From Flectonema sp. DT1601 (lineage: Eukaryota > Euglenozoa > Diplonemea > Diplonemida > Diplonemidae): 64,000 nucleotides of DNA. Where the stretch lies: contig OZ025784.1 of the NCBI GenBank assembly GCA_964019425.1, forward strand, positions 248,001 through 312,000, given 5' to 3'. Under the pieces are notes generated by a model. The model worked only from the letters and a program-made list of their open reading frames with translations. It ran no database searches and had not been told where the DNA came from. Each line of letters starts with the position of its first letter. Within the stretch, counting starts at the first letter, position 1. The translations under genes were made by a program, and so were the position numbers. This document shows positions 43,171 to 53,012 of the stretch, piece after piece.

Positions 43171-45423
43171 ATGTCCGGATGGGGTGAATCTGCAGGAGGA
43201 GGTGGAGGAGGAGGTGCTGGTGGTGGTGCTAAGGGAGTAGCAGCACCAGTCCAACAACCAACTCAGGGAGGAGTTGCATGGGGTGACGCCCCCACTATTG
43301 CCGGAGGTGGTGGAGCCGGTCCTGTCGGAGGTGCTGGAGGTGGCTGGGGATCAGCTGGAGGAGGTGGTTCCGCTGGTGCAGGTGGAGGATTCCAGGCACC
43401 AGTTGCTGACAACAACACTCAGCAAGCACCACCACCAGCTGGCGGTAGCTGGCAGCAGGGAGGAGGTGCCGGTGGCAACGCCGGATGGCAAGGTGGTGGT
43501 GGCGGCGGCAACCAGGCAGCTGGTGGCAGCTGGCAGGGAGGAGGTGGAGGCAAGGGAGGAGGCTTCCAACAGGCAGGAAACCAGTGGGGTGGTGGTGGTG
43601 GAGGAGGTGGAGGTGGAGGAAATGCCAACTGGGGAGGTGGCGGCGGCGGTGCCGGTGGTGGAGGCAACTGGGGAGGAGGTGGCAATGATTACAACGGCGG
43701 TGGTGCCGGAGGTGCTGCCTGGGGAGGTGGCGGTGGATGGGGTGGTGGCGGAGGCTGGCAGGGAGGTGGCAAGGGTGGTGCTGATCGCATGAGCGCCCTT
43801 GGAAGAGGTCTTCATCAAGTTAACTGGCAACAGGAGCAGCTCGCCAACGTTACAAAGAACACTTACGAGCCGAGCCCAGTCACTACTGAGAGAGACGCTG
43901 GTGACATTCAAGCCTGGAGAGACGCTAACGGTATCAATGTCACCCCAGCACGGACTGGAGAACCAATCCCGAACCCTGTCTTGACCTTCGACGAGGCGAG
44001 CTTCCCTCAGCTCATTTCTGGTGTTTTCAAGAGAAGTGGGTTCGTTGAGCCAACTCCAATCCAAGCCCAGTCATGGCCAATTGCTCTTTCGGGAAGCAAC
44101 TTAGTTGGTATCGCAAAGACCGGTTCTGGAAAGACACTTTCATTCGCTGTGCCAGCCGTTATGCACATGATGCAGCAACCACCATTGAACCACGGTGATG
44201 GACCAATCGCTTTGTTTATCGCTCCAACTAGAGAGTTGGCTGTTCAGATTGATGATGAAACGAGAAAGGTTGTCAGCGGAAGCTACAGAACCGCCTGTGT
44301 GTACGGTGGAGCAATGAAGGGACCACAGATTCGTGACCTTCGTGGAGCTCACATTGTTATTGCTACTCCAGGAAGAATGATTGACTTCCTTGAGGGAGGA
44401 CAGACCAACTTAAAGCGCGCGACATACGTCGTCCTTGACGAGGCAGACAGAATGCTCGACATGGGATTTGAACCACAGATCACCTCCATCTTGAGCCAGG
44501 TTCGTCCTGACCGTCAGACTCTCATGTTCTCCGCCACATGGCCAAAGGAAGTTCGTCAGTTGGCTCAGCAGTTCCTTGAGGACTGGGTTCAGATCAACGT
44601 TGGGTACACTGACATTGCTGCCAACGCTGATGTCCGTCAGCACATTTGGTTCGTTGAAGAAGGTGAGAAGAAGAAGGAACTTCTCGATCTTTTGCAGCAG
44701 GTAAGAGGAACTGTCAACAAGGTTCTTATCTTCTGCCAAACAAAGAGAGGAGTTGAATCTCTGGCTCAGTACCTTCAGGAGTTTGGTGTTCGTGCCTTAA
44801 CTATTCACGGAGACAAAACCCAACAACAGAGAGATCATGCTCTTCACACCTTCCGTCAGGCAAAGGACGCCATCCTTATCGCTACTGATGTTGCCCAACG
44901 TGGTCTTGACATTAGAGATCTTCCTGCTGTAATTAACTACGACTTCCCAGACCAGGTTTGTTCATAAAAAAACTTCGCATTACAAAATTAAATCAAATAA
45001 TTCTATTACAATATTAACTCACAACACAGCTCGAGGACTACGTCCACAGAATTGGAAGAACCGGCCGTGCTGGTGACATCGGAGACGCCTACAGTTTCTT
45101 CACCCCACAGAATGCTCCACTTGCAGCAGACCTTCTTGATGTATGTTTTTTTTGTTCTTCTAAGTTCCGTCCATTCAGAAAAAGTGTGAAATAAATAAAA
45201 AAACCCACTTAAAATAACAACACAGGTTTTGGAGAAGGCCGGTCAACCGATTGACAACTTCCTCCGTCAGGTAGCATCGCAGTGCAACACCAACAGCGGA
45301 AGAAATAACAACAGGAGATACGGAGGCTACCGTGGAGGTGGTGGCGGAGGAGGAGGAGGAGGTGGAGGTGGTGGTAACTACGGAGGAAGAGGTCGCTTCC
45401 AGCAGAACCGCAGACGTTGGTAA
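43171..45423 (+). CDS. DEAD-box RNA helicase, DDX5/DBP2 type, with Gly-rich N-terminus
   Basis: Three exons, all phase 0: 43171-44955, 45030-45140 and 45226-45423, giving 697 aa. Residues 1-208 are a Gly-rich, Trp/Gln-spotted low-complexity tail likely to bind RNA or phase-separate. The helicase core follows: Q motif (TPIQAQSWP, about 294), Walker A AKTGSGKT (about 315), PTRELA, TPGR, DEAD (423-426), SAT (454-456), [10 protein letters not shown] and, across the first splice junction, [10 protein letters not shown] (601-610). The C-terminus has another Gly-rich run and ends RRRW. DBP2-type helicases unwind RNA in mRNP remodelling, splicing and ribosome assembly. The gene is richer in G/C and more uniform in codon use than its neighbours, as expected of a highly expressed gene. 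Its minus-strand frames are artefacts. Confidence 0.96.
44956..45029 (+). other. Intron 1 of the DEAD-box helicase gene (74 bp)
   Basis: Donor GTTTGT and acceptor ATTAACTCACAACACAG. Removing it restores [18 protein letters not shown], the conserved motif VI region. An in-frame stop follows the donor immediately, so splicing is required. Confidence 0.93.
45141..45225 (+). other. Intron 2 of the DEAD-box helicase gene (85 bp)
   Basis: Donor GTATGT and acceptor AAAATAACAACACAG. Joining gives [19 protein letters not shown], typical of this family. The acceptor is nearly the same as that of intron 2 in the 986-aa protein gene. Confidence 0.93.
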
Positions 45424-46493
45424 AGGTTTCAATTATTTTATTAGGGGGAAAGCTAAGATAAGAACTAACCAAAAAAAAAAACAACAAACAAACAACAACA
45501 AAAAAAAAAAACATAAAAATCTGTAAAAGAACAGCAACCACATCACTATGATGTATTACCCCCTTTTTATTTGCCGGTCTTGACCACATTTTTTCCCGTA
45601 CACGATTTACTCCGGAAACAACAAAAAAGCTACTTCCATTTTGTCTGAGACAGTGAGTGTCTTTTCTTTCCACACAATGAAATAATAATAATAATAATTA
45701 AAAAAAAATGCTTCTTTTACTACGGTACTTTAGGAAGCCTAGTGACTAGAGGGCCCAGAGGCCCTCCATCTCATTAATTGCAACCTTGAGGGCAGATGTG
45801 ATCATGTTTGCCTTTGGATTTGTCTTCTGGCGGAAGCTCCAATCCAGGTTCGCAATTCGACAAGTGCTTGCTTGTGCACGGTTTTTACAAGGAATGGAGG
45901 GGAAAAAAAAAAATAAAAAAAAAAAAAATATAGAAGGTTGACGTATGTGTGAATAAGTTCCGTCGTCAGACTCTTTTTTTTTTACTATTTTTTTTTCTCT
46001 TATTAGGATTTGAAAAACAGAATTAAAAAAAAAACTGTTTGCGGATTACACGCAAATTTTTAGAGATTTTTTTAATTTTCATATTCTTTTTTGTTCTTTT
46101 TTTTTCTTTCTTTTTTTCCTAACCGAAAAAACAGCTCACTTGGTGTTTAAAAACAAAACAAGAAAGAGAGTTGTAGCGGCGTGGCACAGCTACTCTTTTC
46201 ATGTAAAGTACTGACTATTTCCTTAGCCATCTGTGAACCACCGTTGTGTGCGAGTCTCAAGCCTGAGGAAGATTCGTCTTTCTTTTTTTTTTTCCAACAG
46301 TTTTTTTTTTCTTATTTGGTTGTGCCCTTGAATTATTTGGTTATCTTTTTTTTTTGTTCAGCTGGGTGTTTTTTTTTTCTTTTTTTTTTTTCGTGTTTTG
46401 TTTTCTTCCTGGTTTTTATTAAAACTTGTTTTTTATATGTTTGGTTTATAGATTCCTTTTGTGGGAAATATAAGACTCTTTTTTTTCTAAAAT

Positions 46494-46532
<39 letters not shown>

Positions 46533-47155
46533 CCTCCGACTGGCTTATCGACAACGTTGTAAAAAATTATTGAGATTTTTCAACGATTTTTGCCTGCCTT
46601 GCGCGGGTCTTAGTGGTTTCAGGTTTGCCTGAGCCTCTTTTCCCCGATATTGCTATATTTTTAGCTGGAAAAAAAAAAAAAACAAGGCTTAACGGTTTTA
46701 TAAGATCGCTGTGGTTGTAACTGCAGGGAAGGGGGTGGTGGGGCCATCATCAATGATGTTAGGCAAATCTCTCATTTCTTTTAAAAATTCGACGAAAAAA
46801 AAAAATAATGGGTTTGTATCGATTCTTTTTTTTTCGTGGTGTCGTCCCTTTCTACCCCTCCCCTTACAGTAATAGGGCTAGTTAATAGCCTTCTCGTCCC
46901 TCTGAAGATACAGGTAAGTATAACATAACACCAGTTTCTTTCTGGTTTCCGTTTTTTTTTTTTTTTTTTTTGGTGCCATGTTGCTGTCATACACCCTACG
47001 TAAACAAGCAGCTCGTGTCACAAAAACGCAAAATTTGTTCAGTTCCTGTTACTTGTTGCCTTGCTGTAATTTTGTATTTTTGTACATTTTTTTTTTTTTT
47101 TGAAAAAAAAAAGAACGCAAATAAAAACTCTCCCACAATCTCCCCACAAAACTGC

Positions 47156-47224
<69 letters not shown>

Positions 47225-48045
47225 ATTCTTACAATAATTAGAAAAAAAACAAAACAAAAATCGTCCTTTTCTTAAATACATTTTAGCAAGCAGCAACAAT
47301 TAGGGAATTTCAGCGAATTTTTTTGCACGAAAAAGACTGTTGTTTTACGTGAACTGCGTCCTTTGTTTTTCTTCAAGCTATTTTATGCTACGTCGCTTTC
47401 GAGTTTTTTCTTTTTTTCTTTTCCCCCCCTTTGTTTTTAATTTAAAAAAAACTGTTAGCGATTTAGTATAAAAAAAACAAACGAGCAGTCTTCAGCGGGG
47501 ACTGTCTCGTGAGAGGACTTTTACTTGTCAGCAACACCAAAAAAAAATCTAATTCGGATTTTTTATCTTCAGAAACATAAAAAAAAAAAAAAAAAAGAAT
47601 TTTTCTTTTTTTTTTTGTACAAGAAGAAACCGGGAAGGCTATTTGACTACACGCAATTTTTAAAAAATAATTTCTTTATTTGAGAGATTTTTCTTCACCC
47701 CCTGGCAGTATCTCTAAAAAAAACCGGGAAAAAAAAAAAAAAAAAAACCTACCTTCTCATATTAGCATTGCGCCTTTTATATTTATTTATTTGTTCGAAA
47801 AAGGTGCATTGCAAAGAAAAAAAGGAGAACAGAAAAAAAAAAAAAAAAAAAAAAAACTAACATCTCCCCCAGCATGCTTCACGAAAAAAAAAAAAGACAA
47901 AACCTGTAAGGGCGATTAATTGCTTTATTGCAATTTCAAAAGGAAAAAAAGAAAAAAAGAAAAGAGAGAAATCATCATTTTCCTCCTTCGTTTCACCATC
48001 CGTCCATAATAATTTAAGAAAAAAAGGTTTCGTGTGTTTTGTTTC

Positions 48046-48076
<31 letters not shown>

Positions 48077-49680
48077 TGCTGCCTAGCCTTCGAGTTTGTG
48101 TGAGAGAAACAACCACTCTGTTTCTGTCTCACCAACCCGACTCATTTTGCCTTAAATTTCTTTCAGGCCGATGACCCTTTGCTTTTAGTGGGGGTAGGCG
48201 GTGGTAGGGAATAGGTCCCTGAAAAAGTCTTATCAAGGTTTTTTATATTGATGAGAAAAAAAAAAAAAAAAAAAACTAATTAATCTACCCACACAACCTT
48301 AGACTAAAGCTTGGAGACTCTTTTCTGCGGTGGGCCACACGGAAAAAAAAAATAAAAAAAAAATTTTTTTTTTTCTTTTTTCCAGGCACGTCGAATTTCT
48401 TTGGTATTCCTATCTTCTGAGAAAAGAATTTATTAATTTTTTTGTTTTCCCTTTTTTTTTTTTTTCTTTTTTTTTTCCCTCAAACCCCGAAACTCGTGCA
48501 ACGTGACCGACACGACTTCCCCCCCTCATTCCACTTTACTTTTTTCTACTTTCTTTTGTTCCTTCGGCTACAGAATTATTGGTCCCTTCTCGACGTCGGA
48601 TACTAACCATTTATCTTTGTGTTTGTACTGGCCCGTATGTTGCTCACGTGCGGTGCATTCTCTCGTTTATTCCATTTTTCCAACCCTCTTTCTTTCTTTC
48701 TTTCTTTTTTTTTTTTTTTTCTCAAAAAAAAAAAAAAATAATAAAGATCTAGCGAGAATATAGCTAGCTCTCCCCTCCTCCTCTTCCTCCTCCTTTAAAG
48801 AAAAAAAGTATTTGAAAGTTTAAAAAAAAAATTAAGAAAGAACATAAAAAAAACACAAAAAACAAAAACCAAAAAAAAAAAAAAAAACTGTGAGCCTCTT
48901 TGTTTTCTGTTGTTATTCCTGCGAATAACGGTGGAATCTTGTTTCTCTCAAAAGAGATACCTTTGAAAACAGTACAGTTTCTAAGGCAAGAGCACATCTA
49001 TATGAAATAACTGAAAAAAAAAAAAAAAAAAAAAAAACCAAAAAAAAAAAGAGAGAGAGAGACGTGCAAGAGTGTTCTCCCAATGAAGTCCCCCATTGAC
49101 CCCCACACGTTTCCCAAAAAAAACATATAATAAAAAAAAGAATCTTTTAAAAAGAAGAGTGGGGTTCAACAGCATTCAGAAAGCTGATGAGAAAGTTAGC
49201 AACAACAACAAGCAAAAAAAAAAAAAAAACCGGATGTCGTGTGTGGGTTTTTTTCTTTCTTTACCCCCTTCTGAATGGAACCTGTGTTCTTTACTTCCCA
49301 GCACTCTATTTGACCCAGAATTTGGGACAAAAAAACAAAAACCAAAAAAAAAAAAAAAAAAAAAAACGATGACAAAAAAAGTATAATAAAAAAAAAAAAA
49401 AAAAGTTTGGCAACTCGAGAGGAGTACCGAAGGGTGGGGCGCGAAAAAAAAAAAAACAGAAAAAATAAAAAAGAAGAATTATGTAAAAAAAAAAAAAAAA
49501 AGTATATTTGATATAAATAATCAGAAAAACCTAATTTTATCTCTTCCTTCTTTTTTTACATCTCATTCAGGTCACTATTTTATCAACATCGACAGCAGTA
49601 TCAATCTTGAAACTTTAGTACTACTTTTTAGCAGACTAATAACTCAGTATGTTGTGTCTTTAACAGATGTGTAATAAAAT
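45424..49680. other. Long gene-poor spacer (4.3 kb)
   Basis: Mostly poly-A/poly-T tracts, some longer than 30. A G/C-richer island near 45720-45890 has a strong hairpin (listed separately). The end holds several acceptor-like sites before the next gene, for example ACATCTCATTCAG (49570) and TCTTTAACAG (49667). The many short frames here consist of K or F runs and are rejected. Confidence 0.5.
45749..45766 (+). other. Perfect GC hairpin in an intergenic island
   Basis: GAGGGCC-CAGA-GGCCCTC, a perfect 7-bp stem with a 4-nt loop, lies in an island of balanced base composition (about 45720-45890) inside otherwise homopolymer-rich DNA, 330 bp after the helicase stop codon. It may be part of the 3' UTR or a small RNA. 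Confidence 0.6.
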
Positions 49681-52600
49681 ATGACAAAACTCACCAATGA
49701 TACCCCACCACGGGATGAAATAACAAAACGATCCAAACTTTCAAATGTTTGGAAGATTCTAAAGAGACCGGCAACTAGTCAACCAATGCGAACAAAGAAA
49801 ATGGAGAATACGATTTTCAATCTTCCGGTAAAAAGCCTTCGAGACCCAAAAAACTTTTCATTAGAAGGGGTGAAACCAACTAGTGGAGTCGCAGCTGTGA
49901 GAAGACGTATATCTGGATTGCCTTTGAAACCGCTTGTTGACTTGTCTGGAAAACCTTCTCCGAGACCTGCTAATGACATTCACGGAGAGACAGAACCATC
50001 ATCAGCTGTTGAACCTCCTTACAAGGTTACTTCTTCTGATCATAATGAAGGGTTCTCTGTTGAGGTTTCGAATGGATTTGATAAACTATCTCATTCTATC
50101 GATTTAGCCATAGGGAACTTACCTGATCCTTCTCTTGACTCGAGGATGATTAGGTTGGGAAAATGGCTTGATCGATACCAAAAAGATCAACAACCACAAC
50201 AAGTATTAACAATCCTCCAACCTCTCTTATCGTCAACGATTAACGATACTCGTTCTCTTCCAGAACCAAATCTTCCTTCTATTGCCGTCGGTTGTTCAAT
50301 TCTCCATCAGTGTATTTTATTATTAATTACAATGTATCCGCAATTTGAATTCGTTGGTGTGACGTCGTTTAATATTTTAGTTAATGCGATTTTTCTGAGA
50401 AATTACACCGCAGCTGATCACAAAACTGTTTTCGTACTGCACACTGACCCTGAGAAAACAGACGAGTTGATGAGGGAGGAATTACTGTTTTACAGTGAAA
50501 AAACATATTTTCAATCCCTTCGAGATGTCTCAAAGAGACTAGGCCAAGCGATGACTACTTTTGAAAAACAGTCTAAAGAACGAGAGAAACTGTGCAAAGC
50601 ATTGAACAGAATTATCGCAGCATGGCAATGCCTTTACAAGGGAACCTTGTTTAGAGGTTGGAGGAATGTACGAAGACAACGACTACAACAGGAAGACTTA
50701 GACAAACAAATGAAAAAATTACAATCTGAAAATAAATCATATGAGATGAGGCAGAAAAGAGTCAACGAACTTGCTGATGAAGTTAGAAGAGAAAAAGGTC
50801 TCGAGAACCAAGTCTTGCGAGAGGGAGTTAAAAAAACTGAGGAAGCGAACGCAGTTCTCAAAACTGATAATGATCGACTAAATCGTGAAATAAAAACACT
50901 TCAAGGAACAATGCATGAATTACAACAGCAATTATCAGATGCTGAATCAGCAAGAAAAAAACTTAAACGAGAATGTGATCAACGATATTCAAGTTTAGCA
51001 AAAACTGCGTTTCACTTATCTGATGAATTGCGTTGGCCAGAATACGAAATCAACCGACTGGAAGAAAGTAATTGGAAGACTTTTTATGGTCAGTTTATGT
51101 CTGATGGAAATAAAATATTCTCAAAGTTGTCCGAATCTGGAGATCCCTCCGATTTGATCAGCTGGTTTAATGCTCTCGCATCTCAACACCCGTCGTTTTC
51201 GAAGTATAAATGCTCAACGATCGAATACTTTGAAGGAAGTAGTCATGTTTGTTTTATGTGGGCATGTCTCTGTAGTATAATATCACCTGGACAGATAACC
51301 CGACAGGAAGTAGATACTGTTTATAATAGTTTGACCCTTACAATAAAAGGTGGAAAAGTCTTAGACATGCTTCGCTTATTAGGAATTCCAGATATTATCA
51401 CTGCACAAGAGCTAACTGAAGATTCAATGAGTAAACATCACATGCTAGCAATTATCGTTCATTATCGATTTGTCAACGGATCGTTGGCTGTTTTGAAAAC
51501 ATGTGGATCATCACCTTTTTGGGATGAAAATTCAATCAAAGCAGAACCACAAGAGGTGATCCATGATTGGCCAGCAGCTACAAAAGCACATAATATGATT
51601 CCCTATCAATCAGAGGATGGCAGTCAGATATTCGAAGTTCCTGATGATGTCGCAGAATACTTAAATATGCCTCCATCAGCTCTCGAGCGTTATTTTAAAA
51701 CCTGTCTTGGTAGAGTAAGAAAATATGAGTCTCTTTCACAGTCTTGTCTGTTTCACTCACTCACAAACTACTGCAGCTCTGAAAGGTTCAGAGAGCAGTA
51801 TGGAACTAGTTTGACAAAACAAGAATTACAAGACAGACCAAAATTTGTTAATATTTTATATCAAAATATTAAAACGGTTGCGACTGAGACAGAGATTCCA
51901 CAGCTACAGGAAGTGCTGCAATCACATTATCGTCATCTCCGTAAAATATTTAGTTATTATGGTGCAGCTGATGTTAAAAGTATCAACCCGGATATGAGCT
52001 ATGATGAGATGTGGAAATTTGTAAACGACTGCGGCATTCCTCAAAAAGGAATTTTTGACCGAACCAATTTCCGAGTTTTATTCGCAAATGCTGATTCTGA
52101 AGAGTCGGGTAAGAATTCATTATCGCCCAGTGAATTCGTTCATGCGTTAGTTCACATAGCGAATGCTCGATGTAAACATCGTGAAGATTCAATTACAGGA
52201 CAGCTGTCGTTGTTGTTGGATAGATTTGTTATTCCTGAGGCTTCATTCTCTGACGTCGGGCCATTCAAGAAATCACTATCGGATCCTTTAGTACGTCGAA
52301 TGCTCGAACGACGTCAAAACGACATGTTGAAAGTGTTTAAATACTATTCTTCTTTAGAAATGACGGATGCGACTTCAACGATGAGCGTTAAGGAATTTTT
52401 AAAATTCATGACAGATACAAAAGTAACAGATGAAGTTTGTACACATCATGCTTTACAACAAATATTTCTAAAACTACAAGACGATGATCAGGACACTTCA
52501 TCCGCGACAGAGTTACAGTTTCATGAATTCGTCGCTTGCATCTGCGCCGTCGCCGCATTTAAAAATCCAGCACCATACTTGCCGCTTCATATTCGGGTTC

Positions 52601-52722
52601 AGAGGTTTTGGCAAAGTTGGGTTCTTCCTCCGCTTAAAAAACAACTCAAACTAACCGACGGTGCTGTTAGTGATGCTCCAAGGGAAGATCTTTCTGAAAG
52701 TGGGAAGGCGGTGAGTGAATGA
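49681..52722 (+). CDS. Large coiled-coil protein with C-terminal EF-hand-like repeats
   Basis: 1013 aa in one exon. Residues 1-130 are polar and Pro/Ser-rich. About 160-285 is helical with a compact, CH-domain-like look (LGKWLDRYQ…, CSILHQCILLL…) that I cannot confirm. About 290-480 is a long coiled coil. About 480-740 is mixed alpha/beta and unassigned. Two similar segments follow: about 748-830 (LRKIFSYYG…MSYDEMWKFV…LSPSEFVHALVHIA) and about 878-960 (MLKVFKYYSS…MSVKEFLKFM…LQFHEFVACICAVA). Each looks like a degenerate EF-hand pair in which calcium-binding loops are poorly kept. Similar layouts occur in protist cytoskeletal and flagellar proteins; function is inferred only at that level. The terminal codons contain GTGAGT, so a further 3' exon cannot be excluded. 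Confidence 0.8.
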   Translation: MTKLTNDTPPRDEITKRSKLSNVWKILKRPATSQPMRTKKMENTIFNLPVKSLRDPKNFSLEGVKPTSGVAAVRRRISGLPLKPLVDLSGKPSPRPANDIHGETEPSSAVEPPYKVTSSDHNEGFSVEVSNGFDKLSHSIDLAIGNLPDPSLDSRMIRLGKWLDRYQKDQQPQQVLTILQPLLSSTINDTRSLPEPNLPSIAVGCSILHQCILLLITMYPQFEFVGVTSFNILVNAIFLRNYTAADHKTVFVLHTDPEKTDELMREELLFYSEKTYFQSLRDVSKRLGQAMTTFEKQSKEREKLCKALNRIIAAWQCLYKGTLFRGWRNVRRQRLQQEDLDKQMKKLQSENKSYEMRQKRVNELADEVRREKGLENQVLREGVKKTEEANAVLKTDNDRLNREIKTLQGTMHELQQQLSDAESARKKLKRECDQRYSSLAKTAFHLSDELRWPEYEINRLEESNWKTFYGQFMSDGNKIFSKLSESGDPSDLISWFNALASQHPSFSKYKCSTIEYFEGSSHVCFMWACLCSIISPGQITRQEVDTVYNSLTLTIKGGKVLDMLRLLGIPDIITAQELTEDSMSKHHMLAIIVHYRFVNGSLAVLKTCGSSPFWDENSIKAEPQEVIHDWPAATKAHNMIPYQSEDGSQIFEVPDDVAEYLNMPPSALERYFKTCLGRVRKYESLSQSCLFHSLTNYCSSERFREQYGTSLTKQELQDRPKFVNILYQNIKTVATETEIPQLQEVLQSHYRHLRKIFSYYGAADVKSINPDMSYDEMWKFVNDCGIPQKGIFDRTNFRVLFANADSEESGKNSLSPSEFVHALVHIANARCKHREDSITGQLSLLLDRFVIPEASFSDVGPFKKSLSDPLVRRMLERRQNDMLKVFKYYSSLEMTDATSTMSVKEFLKFMTDTKVTDEVCTHHALQQIFLKLQDDDQDTSSATELQFHEFVACICAVAAFKNPAPYLPLHIRVQRFWQSWVLPPLKKQLKLTDGAVSDAPREDLSESGKAVSE

Positions 52723-53012
52723 AAGAGTTGTGTTCATGACTGAAGAGATCACAAGGGACTTGTGACTCGTCCGACGTTGATGACAACAACTATCTCTCTT
52801 CTTATGTTTTGTTTGTTTTTGTTGTTTAATTCACTTACACACTATTTATTGTTATTAATCATTTTTCTTCTTCTTTTTTTTGTTAATTTATTTTTTTATT
52901 TTTTAACAATATCGTTTACTTACCCTTTTTTCTTTTTTGTATAAAAGGAAAAAAAAACTGATTTGTCTATTTTAATTCTCTAATCCCCCCTTCCTTCAGT
53001 TGGGGAAAAAAA
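52723..53012. other. Short intergenic spacer
   Basis: 3' UTR and T-rich tract ending in CCCCCCTTCCTTCAG, a strong pyrimidine-rich acceptor only 13 nt before the ATG of the histidine kinase gene. Confidence 0.6.

Noticed and set aside
43351-44064. Minus-strand 237-codon frame and a Pro-rich 88-codon frame opposite the helicase
   Set aside because: These are antisense to the Gly-rich tract; GGN codons read backwards give open Pro/Ala/Thr frames. The + strand is a clear DEAD-box gene.
46181-47299. Several 70-130 codon frames
   Set aside because: They are made of poly-Phe or poly-Lys from homopolymers, and overlap each other on both strands.
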